A DNA stretch of 64,000 bases from JAVJQS01 sp040218815 (GCA_040218815.1 JAVJQS010000003.1:295211-359210); one strand, 5' to 3'. Shown: positions 1 to 9,246, counted from the stretch's first letter. Translations and numbers: made by a program. Notes: generated from the letters alone by a model not told the origin.

Positions 1-549
1 CTGACTTGGATAAAAGCTGCAGAAGAAAATAAATTAGTTGTTGGTTCGCAAGCACGTATTCTTTACGCTGATGCTGAAGGTAGAATGCGAATAGCTAAAG
101 CCTTTAATGATGCTATAAAAAGCGGGAAATTATCAGCGCCTGTTATTTTAGGTCGAGATCATCATGACGTTTCTGGAACAGATTCACCTTACCGCGAAAC
201 TGCAAACATATATGACGGTTCGCAATTTACGGCTGACATGGCCATACAAAATGTGATTGGCGATTCCTTCAGAGGAGCAACCTGGGTATCTATTCACAAT
301 GGTGGTGGCGTAGGCTGGGGTGAGGTAATTAACGGAGGCTTTGGCATGTTACTAGATGGAACGGCTGATGCAGAACGTCGACTTACCAGCATGTTGCATT
401 GGGATGTAAACAATGGTATTGCACGAAGAAATTGGGCAAGAAATGAAGGAGCCACCTACGCGATAAAACGAGCTATGGAAGTGGAGCCTAATTTGAAAGT
501 AACAATTCCGAATTTGGTGGACGATGAGGAGCTGGAAGACTTGGTTTAA
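1..549 (+). CDS. hutU: Urocanate hydratase, C-terminal part (truncated by window edge)
   Basis: The reading frame is open from base 1 and gives the last 182 residues of urocanase, which hydrates urocanate to imidazolone propionate in cytoplasmic histidine degradation. Recognisable segments are GRDHHDVSGTDSPYRET, a glycine-rich HNGGGVGWGEVINGG stretch, and the closing RRNWARNEGA region, all typical of the family's C-terminal half. The upstream part, including most of the NAD-binding domain, lies outside the window. The next gene starts 15 bases after the stop on the same strand but is functionally unrelated. The family call is firm; whether other hut genes lie upstream cannot be seen. Confidence 0.93.
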   Translation: MTWIKAAEENKLVVGSQARILYADAEGRMRIAKAFNDAIKSGKLSAPVILGRDHHDVSGTDSPYRETANIYDGSQFTADMAIQNVIGDSFRGATWVSIHNGGGVGWGEVINGGFGMLLDGTADAERRLTSMLHWDVNNGIARRNWARNEGATYAIKRAMEVEPNLKVTIPNLVDDEELEDLV

Positions 550-564
550 TCAGTACATCAATTC

Positions 565-1131
565 ATGCACTATCTCTTATACAAACCTTACGGCTACCTT
601 AGCCAGTTCACCAATAACGGCCCAAAGAAAGGAAGAAAAAAACTCTTAGGAGAATTGTATGATTTTCCTGAAGAAACCATGGCCATTGGGCGACTAGACG
701 AGCCTTCCGAAGGTTTATTGTTATTAACTACAGATGGTAAGATGAGTGAACAGGTGCGCGGTAAAAAAGTAGAAAAAGAATACTACGCGCAAGTTGATGG
801 TGTAATAACTACAGAAGCTATTGATGAATTATGCACAGGTGTTGAAATAGGCATCAATGGAAAAAAATACCTCACCAAACCGTGCAAGGCAAAAAAAATA
901 TCAGCCCCTGATCTTCCAGCGCGCAACCAAAAAATTAGAGATGAAAGACATGGACCTACTTCTTGGATCTCAATTACCCTTACAGAAGGAAAATTTAGAC
1001 AAGTGCGTAAAATGACAGCTGCTGTAGGTTTTCCAACCTTACGACTTATTCGTTGGCGAATAGCTGGACTAACCATTAAAAATGTTAAAAGTGGAGAAGT
1101 TATTGAGCTTGAAGATATTGTTCTTGAATGA
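565..1131 (+). CDS. rluE: Pseudouridine synthase, RsuA/RluE family (rRNA)
   Basis: This 188-residue protein is a compact RsuA/RluB/E/F-type pseudouridine synthase, converting a specific uridine in rRNA to pseudouridine. The catalytic motif GRLDEPSEGLLLLTTDG is at residues 42-58, with the nucleophilic aspartate expected at D45. The opening LLYKPYGYLSQF and the later GKFRQVRKMTAAVGFPTLRLIR segment are characteristic. There is no N-terminal S4 domain, which fits RluE (23S rRNA) better than RsuA or RluB. It follows hutU by 15 bases. The enzyme class is well supported; the exact rRNA target is inferred from domain layout. Confidence 0.88.
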   Translation: MHYLLYKPYGYLSQFTNNGPKKGRKKLLGELYDFPEETMAIGRLDEPSEGLLLLTTDGKMSEQVRGKKVEKEYYAQVDGVITTEAIDELCTGVEIGINGKKYLTKPCKAKKISAPDLPARNQKIRDERHGPTSWISITLTEGKFRQVRKMTAAVGFPTLRLIRWRIAGLTIKNVKSGEVIELEDIVLE

Positions 1132-1202
1132 ATTTCAAAAGTCTATTTTTATCAATTAAAAATTACTTTTCATTAAGTCAACTGTTGATTTTATCTTAAG
1201 AA

Positions 1203-2330
1203 ATGCTAAAGAAAATTCTAAAAATGATGCTCATTATTATTGTATCAATGGTTGCGCTGCTTCTTATTGTTGGCTTCCTTTTCATTAATCTCAGCCCTGA
1301 ATTTGGAGGCACCCCTACCAAAGCTGAAAAAGAAGGATTTGAAAAAACCGACCATTTTGAGGACGGAAAATTCATCAACCTCACTCCTACTTCAATGGAT
1401 ATGAGTTTTGGTTCAATCGTAAGCTCACTGAAAGAATTTATCAAAGGCGTTCCCAACGACAAGCCGAACTTCAACATTCCTATAGAATCTCTAGATTCAA
1501 TTGATATTGAGAACAATATAAAAAATCGATTGGTGTGGTTTGGTCATTCTGCATTTTTATTACAGCTGGATGGTAAAAATATATTAATTGATCCTATGTT
1601 TGGGCAGGTGCCTGCACCTCACCCATGGTTAGGAGGAAACCGATATGGTGGCTTACCCATTGAAATTGAACAACTTCCTCAAATTGATTTAATCATCATT
1701 TCACATGATCATTACGACCATTTAGATTATGGTTCCATTAAAAAATTAATTCCTAAAACCAAGCAATTTTTTGTTCCACTTGGTGTTGGAGCACATTTTA
1801 GAGCTTGGGGAGCAAATGAAAAACTAATCAAGCAGTTTGATTGGTGGGACGAGGTTAGCCTTGCAGAAATAGCGTTTACTTTTACACCATCTCGTCACTT
1901 TTCCGGAAGGGGTTTTGGAGATCGAAGCAGCACCCTATGGGGCGGATGGGTAATAAAAGGCAAAGACAAGAATCTCTTTTTTAGTGGAGATAGTGGTTAC
2001 GGTTCCCATTTCAATACTATTGGTGACAAGCTAGGCCCATTTGATTTTGCAATGTTGGAATGTGGTCAGTACAATGAAAAATGGGCACAAATTCACATGA
2101 TGCCGGAGGAAACTGCCCAAGCAGGAATAGATGTTAAGGCAAAGCTTATTATGCCGATTCATTGGGCAGCTTTTACATTGGCTTTGCACGAATGGACTGA
2201 CCCTGTGGAGAGAGTAACAGCAAAAGCAGCCGAATTAAATCTACCAATTCTTGTTCCTAAAATTGGCGCATCTATTTGGTTACAAGAATTGAACCCTAGT
2301 AAAGAAAAGTGGTGGTTAAATAAGAATTAG
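1203..2330 (+). CDS. Membrane-anchored metallo-beta-lactamase-fold hydrolase (NAPE-PLD-like)
   Basis: The protein has 375 residues. An N-terminal hydrophobic segment (about residues 8-30) is followed by a metallo-beta-lactamase fold. The metal-binding motif HDHYDHLD is at residues 168-175; further conserved pieces are WFGHSAFLL with IDPMFG, PSRHFSGRG, FFSGDSGYG and MPIHWAAF near the C-terminus. This pattern matches the UlaG/NAPE-phospholipase D-like branch and suggests a phosphodiesterase-type hydrolase facing the periplasm or held at the inner membrane. The substrate cannot be read from sequence. A near-match to the -7 element (TACTTTTC) lies at 1164-1171. It converges with the gene ending at 2361. 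Confidence 0.82.
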   Translation: MLKKILKMMLIIIVSMVALLLIVGFLFINLSPEFGGTPTKAEKEGFEKTDHFEDGKFINLTPTSMDMSFGSIVSSLKEFIKGVPNDKPNFNIPIESLDSIDIENNIKNRLVWFGHSAFLLQLDGKNILIDPMFGQVPAPHPWLGGNRYGGLPIEIEQLPQIDLIIISHDHYDHLDYGSIKKLIPKTKQFFVPLGVGAHFRAWGANEKLIKQFDWWDEVSLAEIAFTFTPSRHFSGRGFGDRSSTLWGGWVIKGKDKNLFFSGDSGYGSHFNTIGDKLGPFDFAMLECGQYNEKWAQIHMMPEETAQAGIDVKAKLIMPIHWAAFTLALHEWTDPVERVTAKAAELNLPILVPKIGASIWLQELNPSKEKWWLNKN

Positions 2331-2360
2331 ACTATTTAAAAGGTCAACAAATCTATCTCT

Positions 2361-3566
2361 CTAAATATTAGCAATCGATTCTGCCACTAAAAAGCCACTC
2401 GTCCAAGCTGCTTGAAAATTAAACCCTCCTGTTACCGCATCAACATTCATTACCTCTCCACAGAAGTATAAGTCTTTTATTGCTTTACTTTCCATGGTCT
2501 TCATGTTGATCTCTTTTAAATCAACTCCACCACAAGTCACGAATTCCTCCTTAAAGGTTGTTTTCCCATTGGCCTGATAGATATCTGCTTCTAAAACTTT
2601 TACCAAACTCTCCATTTGTCTCTTATTCAAGTCAGCCCAATTCACTGATTGATCTAATCCAGCTCGACTTAATAGATAGTTCCATAGGCGCTGAGGCATT
2701 TGTTCAGGTTTCTTCTTTTGCACTTTAGTGGATGGACTATATTGGCGATTGACAGAGATAAATTTTTCAGCATCATCCAACCAGCTAAGTTCAAATTCAA
2801 ACTGATAACTTTTATCATATAACCACTTAGCCGCCTTAGCCGAAAGCTTCAGAATGGCTGGACCACTCATGCCCCAATGAGTAAAAAGCAATGGGCCAAA
2901 TTCTTCAAATGAAGTTCCTTTTAAACGCACCGAAACCTCATAAGAGAGTCCCATTAATTGATTCGAAGCATGTTTTGGCAAGTTAAACGTAAAAAGTGAA
3001 GGAATGGGGTCTATCAACTGTAGTCTCAAGTCTTTTAGAAAATCATAATGCTTTATTTTTGAGTTTCCACCAATAGCTACAACAACTGCATCTGCTTGAA
3101 GCTCACCTCCATTCTTTAGAGAGAGCTTAAAATTGCTTGATTTTTCAATCTTAGCAACCTCAGTAGACAACTTCACTTCTATTCCCTTTTTCTCCACTTC
3201 CTTTTCAAAGCAATCGATAATCGTTTGAGATGAATCCGTTACCGGAAACATTCTTCCATCTTCTTCCATCTTTAGTTCCACACCACGCTCAGAAAACCAC
3301 GCAATCGTATCTCCTGTTGCAAATTGATGAAAAGGGCCAAGCAATTCTCTTTCGCCTCTAGGGTAGTTTGTTGAAAGCTCCTTGGGCTCAAAGCAAGCAT
3401 GAGTGACGTTACACCTTCCTCCTCCACTCACCTTTACTTTTGAAAGCACCTTTGTAGTTTTTTCTAAGATACAAACACTTGCATCTGGCAGCAATTCTGC
3501 AATATTAATCGCAGCAAAAAAACCTGCAGCTCCACCACCAATCACAATTATTCTCTTATTAGACAT
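2361..3566 (-). CDS. NAD(P)/FAD-dependent oxidoreductase, HI0933/YhiN family
   Basis: A 401-residue flavoprotein of the HI0933 (YhiN) family. The FAD-binding dinucleotide fold starts at once with IVIGGGAAGFFAA (residues 6-18). The family hallmark SGGGRCNVTH follows, and the C-terminus has GEVMNVDAVTGGFNFQAAWTSG, which closes the FAD site. The middle segment with FTHWGMSGPAILKLS is also typical. The biochemical role of this widespread family is poorly defined. Transcription probably starts at the TAGTTTTG element at 3595-3602, divergent from the antiporter gene. Family assignment is secure; function is not. Confidence 0.9.
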   Translation of the reverse strand: MSNKRIIVIGGGAAGFFAAINIAELLPDASVCILEKTTKVLSKVKVSGGGRCNVTHACFEPKELSTNYPRGERELLGPFHQFATGDTIAWFSERGVELKMEEDGRMFPVTDSSQTIIDCFEKEVEKKGIEVKLSTEVAKIEKSSNFKLSLKNGGELQADAVVVAIGGNSKIKHYDFLKDLRLQLIDPIPSLFTFNLPKHASNQLMGLSYEVSVRLKGTSFEEFGPLLFTHWGMSGPAILKLSAKAAKWLYDKSYQFEFELSWLDDAEKFISVNRQYSPSTKVQKKKPEQMPQRLWNYLLSRAGLDQSVNWADLNKRQMESLVKVLEADIYQANGKTTFKEEFVTCGGVDLKEINMKTMESKAIKDLYFCGEVMNVDAVTGGFNFQAAWTSGFLVAESIANI

Positions 3567-3594
3567 GACTCAAAGAAACTGATTTTAACTGGTG

Positions 3595-3602
3595 CAAAAC
3601 TA
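3595..3602 (-). promoter_or_regulatory. -7 promoter element for the HI0933-family gene
   Basis: On the minus strand this reads TAGTTTTG, an exact match to the Bacteroidota -7 consensus TAnnTTTG, 28 bases before the ATG. No clear TTG (-33) box is seen at the usual 19-21 base spacing. Confidence 0.5.
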
Positions 3603-3688
3603 AATTGCAAATTAAAATTGGAGCTTTTCTTTCATGTTATTTTATAAACCAATTATTAAAAGTCATAAAAATTAGAATGGGGTTTAGC

Positions 3689-3696
3689 TATATTTG
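3689..3696 (+). promoter_or_regulatory. -7 promoter element for the NhaC-family gene
   Basis: The sequence is TATATTTG, an exact TAnnTTTG match. It overlaps the first possible TTG start codon at 3694, so that codon would not be transcribed. This supports the second TTG, at 3712, as the real start, with a very short leader. Confidence 0.55.
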
Positions 3697-3711
3697 TCCA
3701 AAACAATACAC

Positions 3712-5610
3712 TTGAAAAACAGACTTTTACTTTTCCTTTTCTTTTTGTCGAGTATTTCATTTGCACAGGTTAAATTGGAGCTTTCAGAACCAGTCCTTCA
3801 AGGTGTTGAGACAGAAATAATAATTTCAACAACGAATCATACAGCTTTAGAGGGAACGCTATTCATCGATGGGAAAGTCATTGAAATTAACGGTAAAGAT
3901 TCAAGATATAAGCTCAATCATGTTTTTAGTAAAGAAAGTAGCATAGTTTTTAAGAACAAAAAGCAAGTACTCGAGAAGACAATTTCGCCTGTTCCACTTT
4001 GGCTATCTATTATTCCTCCGCTTTTAGCCATTTTACTCGCACTCGTATTTCGTGAAGTAGTGACTTCGTTATTCATTGGAATTTTTTCAGGAGCATTAAT
4101 TGTTAACCTCTATGTTCATGACTTCTGGGAAGGAGTCCTTTTTGCATTTATGGCTTGCATTGACACTTATATATTAAGTGCATTAAATGACAATGGACAT
4201 TTATCAATCATTGTTTTTTCAATGTTAATAGGCGGAATGGTTAGCATTATTTCCAAAAATGGAGGAATGCAAGGTATTGTAAATCGAATTTCCAAGTTTG
4301 CTACTACCCCAAAGAATGGGCAATTAGCCACTTGGTTTTTGGGTGTCGCTATCTTTTTCGATGACTATGCTAATACATTGATTGTTGGAAACACCATGCG
4401 CTCTGTAACGGATCGATTAAAAATATCAAGAGAAAAACTAGCTTATTTGGTGGATTCTACTGCTGCACCTATAGCTTCCATCGCTTTTATAACAACCTGG
4501 ATTGGTGCTGAATTAGGCTATATTCAGAGTGGCATAGAAAATATTGAAGGGATGAATGAAAGTGTTTACGGCACATTTATTTCATCTTTAGCATATTCCT
4601 TTTATCCCATTTTAGCCTTGCTTTTTATGTTGCTTCTAATTTTAAAGGAGCGTGATTTTGGTCCAATGTTAAAGGCAGAACAAAAAGCACGTCTTAACAC
4701 AAATACTGAAGGTGGTGATGCTTTTGAATCAGATATTATTTCTGACTTTTCTCCGATTGAAGATGTTGATGCACGTGCTTTCAATGCAATTATCCCAGTC
4801 AGTGTTGTAATTATAGGAACTCTTATTGGCTTATTATTTACTGGTTGGGATACTGCTATTTGGAGTGACTCGACAATGGGTTTTGGTAGAAAACTATCAA
4901 CTACCATAGGTGCAGCAGACTCTTACCAAGCTTTATTGTGGTCATCTTTAGCGGGAATAGTAGCTGCTGTTAAATTAAGTGTTTTTCAAAAAATAATGAG
5001 CCTTTCAGAAGCTGTTGAATCAGCTATTCAAGGATTTAAAACCATGTTACCTGCTATAATTATTCTAATTCTAGCTTGGGGACTATCTGCCGTTATTCAT
5101 GAGTTGCAAACTGCTGAATTACTCACATCAATTTTATCTGACAACATAAGTCCTTATTTTATTCCTACAATAACCTTTATAATGGCTGCTTTGGTGGCTT
5201 TTTCAACCGGCTCTTCTTGGGGAACTATGGCGATACTTTATCCCCTCATGTTGCCACTTGCTTGGTCAGTTTGCATGGCGGCGGGACTTGAGTACGATAT
5301 TTCTCTAGGGATTTTTCACAACACTGTTGCTTGTGTACTTGCAGGAGCAGTTTTAGGTGATCATTGCTCCCCAATTTCTGATACAACTATTTTGAGTTCA
5401 TTAGCAAGTTCTTGCAATCACATTGATCATGTACGCACTCAAATGCCCTATGCTCTCATCGTTGGAGTTACGTCAATTTTATTGGGAACTATCCCTGCAG
5501 CTTTTGGCTTTCCCTTTTGGTTAAACCTCGTAATGTCTATAACTGCCCTCTATTTAATTGTCCATTTTTTTGGTAAAAATCCCAACATAACAAAAAGAGA
5601 TAACGCTTAA
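3712..5610 (+). CDS. NhaC-family Na+/H+ antiporter with N-terminal periplasmic domain
   Basis: From the TTG at 3712 the protein has 632 residues. A signal peptide (LLLFLFFLSSISFA, then Gln) precedes about 75 residues of a beta-rich, Ig-like extracytoplasmic segment. Then comes a polytopic membrane domain with many hydrophobic segments and typical antiporter pieces such as FFDDYANTLIVGNTMR, DSTAAPIASIAFITTW and AGAVLGDHCSPISDTT. These identify the NhaC-like ion transporter superfamily, which exchanges Na+ for H+ or organic ions at the inner membrane. The signal peptide with soluble domain ahead of the transporter is unusual compared with classical NhaC. The TTG at 3694 is rejected because a -7 element covers it. 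Substrate specificity is inferred from family only. Confidence 0.85.
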   Translation: MKNRLLLFLFFLSSISFAQVKLELSEPVLQGVETEIIISTTNHTALEGTLFIDGKVIEINGKDSRYKLNHVFSKESSIVFKNKKQVLEKTISPVPLWLSIIPPLLAILLALVFREVVTSLFIGIFSGALIVNLYVHDFWEGVLFAFMACIDTYILSALNDNGHLSIIVFSMLIGGMVSIISKNGGMQGIVNRISKFATTPKNGQLATWFLGVAIFFDDYANTLIVGNTMRSVTDRLKISREKLAYLVDSTAAPIASIAFITTWIGAELGYIQSGIENIEGMNESVYGTFISSLAYSFYPILALLFMLLLILKERDFGPMLKAEQKARLNTNTEGGDAFESDIISDFSPIEDVDARAFNAIIPVSVVIIGTLIGLLFTGWDTAIWSDSTMGFGRKLSTTIGAADSYQALLWSSLAGIVAAVKLSVFQKIMSLSEAVESAIQGFKTMLPAIIILILAWGLSAVIHELQTAELLTSILSDNISPYFIPTITFIMAALVAFSTGSSWGTMAILYPLMLPLAWSVCMAAGLEYDISLGIFHNTVACVLAGAVLGDHCSPISDTTILSSLASSCNHIDHVRTQMPYALIVGVTSILLGTIPAAFGFPFWLNLVMSITALYLIVHFFGKNPNITKRDNA

Positions 5611-5863
5611 CTTGCTGATTCTAAAAAGCTAATAACTGCAGCCTTTTAACAGTCAAGCGTTAATAACTTCAAGTGTAGACAACTTTTAACAGCCCATTGT
5701 ATAAATAGCTTTGAAATTAAGCTAACAGCTAATCTTTTAGCCTTTTAATTAATGGAGTATATCGTTTTTTATTCTTGCGCTCAGCATCAAGCAAATTCAT
5801 TGCAAGAAATAACTACCTCCTTTCCTCTCAACAACTTCCTGCAAACCTTAAACTTTAACTACC

Positions 5864-7309
5864 ATGGGTAAAATAATCTTGGTTGTCGTCAATTTATTTG
5901 CAATTTTCGCCTACAATCTATTTTTTGGAGGTGATGTTACAATAGAACAAAGTTTTCCTGAATCGATAAAAGCAGGTGAAAGCTTTACGATAGAAATTAC
6001 AATTGAAAAGGGAGATCGGAGTGGTTTTGCTAAATGGCAGCAGACTTTGCCCGAAGGATTTGTAGCAACTGCCAAGGAAACTGCAGGAGCAACATTTTCT
6101 TTTAAAAACCAAGATGTTAAGATAATTTGGATGGCAATACCAGAAGAAGAATCTTTTACCATTAGCTATAACGTAACAACTGATGCAGCAATGCAAGGCG
6201 ATTTTAAGTTAGTCGGACAATTCTCATATATTCAAGAAAATCAACGTAAAGATATTTCGACCTCTCCAAAAGCAATATCAATTACCAATGACACACCTAT
6301 TTTAGCTGCCAACCCTAACCCTATTGGAACTGATTCTTTAGGAGCTGCCGGAGAATTGGAAAAAGTAGACAGTAGTGTTATTGCTTCTAATCTTCCAGAC
6401 CCTGAACTAAAAAAAGATGATGACGGAGTTGATCCAGAAGCTGTTCCTACCGAAGTAGAGGCTATTGAAATCGCAACTCCAGAAGGAACAGTGGCTAGTG
6501 ACAACGGATTAATAATTACTCGTCAAATTGAACCAATTGAAGAAGCTAAATATGAAGTAACACTAACCATAACAAAAGGAGATTTGAATAGCTTTGGAAA
6601 AGTAGAAGATTATTTACCGCCAAATTATACCGCCACAGCAAATAAAAGTATGGAGGGTATTTATTCATTCAAAAAAAATGTAGTTAAAATTTTATGGATG
6701 ACTTTACCAGATGAAAATAAGATTACGGTAAGTTATATCATGGAGAGTACTTCTGATGAATTAGACAGTGCTTTAATTCATGGAGCATTTTCCTATTTAG
6801 ATGGTGATGATTCAAGACAGTTGAAATTGAATCCAACTAAATTTGAAAACACCTTCGTCCCCGTCCTAGCAGAAGAGCCTGAACTTGAAGAAGAATTAGC
6901 CGAAGAAATACCAGAAGTCATTGTAGTTGAAGAACCTGAAATAGTTGAAGAACCAGCTGTGGAAGAAGTTAGAAAGGAAGAGGTAGCCAAAGAAATTACG
7001 AATATTCCAGCGCCTGAAGCAAGCGTGCGCTATAAAGTTCAAATCGCTGCAGGGAAAAGAGAAGTTAATCAGCAGTACTTCATTGATCGGCATAACATAA
7101 CTGAACCGGTAACTATTCAGTTTCACGAAACTTGGTATAAATACACTATAGGTGGTTATGATGTATACAAAGAAGCAAGAGACAAGCGGAATGCAGTTTG
7201 GGCAACGGATAATAAGATTTCTGATGCCTTTGTAACAGCATATAACGCAGGTGAAAGAATTTCCGTACAAGAAGCCTTAATGATTTCACAACAAAAATGG
7301 TTCAAATAA
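5864..7309 (+). CDS. Envelope protein with duplicated unknown domain and C-terminal SPOR-like domain
   Basis: I do not recognise a named family for most of this 481-residue protein. An N-terminal hydrophobic segment (residues 2-20) acts as signal or anchor. Two homologous domains of about 100 residues follow (about 36-134 and 228-336). Both share KGD..F.K...LP....ATA, SFK..VKI.WM..P.E and SY...G.FSY, and look like beta-sandwich modules. A very Glu/Val/Pro-rich linker (about 337-385) leads to a C-terminal domain opening with VRYKVQIAAGKREV, which resembles SPOR peptidoglycan-binding domains. The next gene 61 bases downstream also has SPOR-like domains, suggesting joint work at the cell wall. 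The ATG at 5864 has no competitor. The SPOR call is moderate. Confidence 0.7.
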   Translation: MGKIILVVVNLFAIFAYNLFFGGDVTIEQSFPESIKAGESFTIEITIEKGDRSGFAKWQQTLPEGFVATAKETAGATFSFKNQDVKIIWMAIPEEESFTISYNVTTDAAMQGDFKLVGQFSYIQENQRKDISTSPKAISITNDTPILAANPNPIGTDSLGAAGELEKVDSSVIASNLPDPELKKDDDGVDPEAVPTEVEAIEIATPEGTVASDNGLIITRQIEPIEEAKYEVTLTITKGDLNSFGKVEDYLPPNYTATANKSMEGIYSFKKNVVKILWMTLPDENKITVSYIMESTSDELDSALIHGAFSYLDGDDSRQLKLNPTKFENTFVPVLAEEPELEEELAEEIPEVIVVEEPEIVEEPAVEEVRKEEVAKEITNIPAPEASVRYKVQIAAGKREVNQQYFIDRHNITEPVTIQFHETWYKYTIGGYDVYKEARDKRNAVWATDNKISDAFVTAYNAGERISVQEALMISQQKWFK

Positions 7310-7370
7310 TTTATAGGCCTAGTCAATTAAAAAATATCCGTTATCTTTAGGCCTTCATATACAACCACCA

Positions 7371-9140
7371 ATGAAAGCGCTATTTTCTATTATTCTACTA
7401 TTTAGTTTTAGCTTTCTTTCCTTTGCTCAAAAGGAGAATAATGAGGCAAATTCAAAAGCTTATGCACCAACTATAGGGTTAGGAATTGGTACAATTGGAT
7501 TTTATGGTGACTTGAATGACAAAAACTATGGATCTCCATTAAATTCTAACATTGGCTATTCTCTATACCTCATTCAACCAGTTACCGACTTTTTGAATGT
7601 GAGATTTAGCTTTATGACTGGCAAAGTAAGGGAAGAAGAGCGTTCCTTAGCACGTAATTTAAATTTTGAAACTCAAATTACATCAGGATCAATATTAGCT
7701 GAATATAATTTTTCTCATTTTTTACCTGCTAAACGGAAAATCACTCCTTTTGTAACTACTGGTTTTGAAGTATTAGAGTTTAATCCAAAATCAGATTTAT
7801 TATCCGCAGATGGTGAGCCCTACAACTACTGGACTGATGGAACCATTCGAGATGTACCAGAAAGCTCAGTCAATGCCGACCAATCAACAATAATATATAG
7901 AGACTATAGCTATGAATCCGATATCCGTACTTCTGGGTTTAATAATAGCAATAGCTACGCAGAACGCTCTTTTGCTATACCAGTTGGTATTGGTGTAACT
8001 ATGCACTTAAACGACCAATTTGACTTTCGAGTAGAAAGTGTATTCCATTTTGCTTTTACTGATTATATTGATGGTATTTCACCAAGTACTTCAAGTGAAA
8101 TACTAGGTGATAAAAAAGCCAATGACAACGATGATAAGTATTATTATAATGGTATTTCGTTAAGTTATAACTTCCAAAATGTTGATCGGGCAGATCCTTT
8201 TGAAAAAACACGAGAGCAGTCAACAGAAAAAATCGACTTTTTAGCTTACGGCAACACTGAAGATTTTGATGGCGATGGAATAATTGACCTTATCGACGAC
8301 TGTCCTGGTTCACCAAAAGATGTTGCAGTTGACTCAGTAGGTTGTCCTGTAGACACTGATGGAGATGGAATCCCAGATTATAAAGATGAGGAAATTAACT
8401 CTAAGTACCCAGAATTTGCTAATGATAAGGGAGTTTCACTGACTGATGAAATGATCTATGAATCTTATATGCGTTATAAAGATTCTACATTAGAATTTGC
8501 GGAAACCATTGAACGAGATTTTACGGGAAAAAGAAAAGGACAAAACTTGTATCGAGTTAAAGTGGGAGAATATAATAAAGGAGAAGCTCCTAAAGATATG
8601 AGTTTATTGCTAAGCTTATCTGATTTGAGCAAAGTTGATCAAGGAGATAAGACACTTTATACAGTTGGAAACTATAAAACCTTACCTGAAGCCTCTAACC
8701 GTGCTACAGAACTGCGGGTGCAAGGATTCGACCCAACAGATGTAGTAAAAAGAAATTCTAGAGGGAATTATGAAACTGTAATTGCGTCAAAACGGCTAGA
8801 ATCAGGGTCTGATGTGTCCAATAGCAATGAAAATAATAGCACAGAAAACCAAAATATTGACCAAGTAGTTTTTAGAGTTCAACTCGGCGCATTTAAAGCA
8901 AAGCCAACCGATAGTAAATATCAGCGAGTATCAAATTTATTTATAGTTGAAGCAAATGGTTATTACCGCTATATGAGTGGCTCATTCACTAATTTTAATG
9001 ATGCTGCTAAGCACAAAGTGCGCATGATAGTTGATGGCTTCAAAGGAGCTTTTGTTGTAGCCTATAAAAATGGAAAACGAGTGAGTTTAAAATCTGTAGG
9101 GGTTGATTCAATCTCTTCTGACCCAATTATTGGCAAATAA
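7371..9140 (+). CDS. Outer-membrane beta-barrel protein with TSP3 linker and two SPOR-like domains
   Basis: The 589-residue protein begins with a clear signal peptide ending FLSFAQ. An N-terminal outer-membrane beta-barrel region (about 30-270) resembles OmpA-like porin barrels (PTIGLGIGTIGFYGDL, later DDKYYYNGISLSYNF). A thrombospondin type 3 calcium-binding linker follows (DFDGDGIIDLIDDCPG; DTDGDGIPDYKDEE). Where many Bacteroidota relatives have an OmpA domain, this one has two SPOR-like domains (about 392-470 and 500-570, the second opening VVFRVQLGAFKAKP). The likely role is tethering the outer membrane to peptidoglycan. A weak promoter TATCTTTA is at 7342-7349. Localisation is well supported; the SPOR assignment is pattern-based. 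Confidence 0.75.
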   Translation: MKALFSIILLFSFSFLSFAQKENNEANSKAYAPTIGLGIGTIGFYGDLNDKNYGSPLNSNIGYSLYLIQPVTDFLNVRFSFMTGKVREEERSLARNLNFETQITSGSILAEYNFSHFLPAKRKITPFVTTGFEVLEFNPKSDLLSADGEPYNYWTDGTIRDVPESSVNADQSTIIYRDYSYESDIRTSGFNNSNSYAERSFAIPVGIGVTMHLNDQFDFRVESVFHFAFTDYIDGISPSTSSEILGDKKANDNDDKYYYNGISLSYNFQNVDRADPFEKTREQSTEKIDFLAYGNTEDFDGDGIIDLIDDCPGSPKDVAVDSVGCPVDTDGDGIPDYKDEEINSKYPEFANDKGVSLTDEMIYESYMRYKDSTLEFAETIERDFTGKRKGQNLYRVKVGEYNKGEAPKDMSLLLSLSDLSKVDQGDKTLYTVGNYKTLPEASNRATELRVQGFDPTDVVKRNSRGNYETVIASKRLESGSDVSNSNENNSTENQNIDQVVFRVQLGAFKAKPTDSKYQRVSNLFIVEANGYYRYMSGSFTNFNDAAKHKVRMIVDGFKGAFVVAYKNGKRVSLKSVGVDSISSDPIIGK

Positions 9141-9246
9141 TAAAAAACTAGAACATTTTCTTGAACTGCTCTTCAAGCCAATTTACCACTTGCAAGAATA
9201 ACTTTCCGCTTAACTTTTATTAACTGAGAAACGTAGAAGCTTTAGT

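Noticed and set aside
5643..5692. Direct repeat CTTTTAACAG twice, 40 bases apart, upstream of the SPOR pair
   Set aside because: Ten bases in an AT-rich spacer may occur by chance, and the copies do not align with a promoter.
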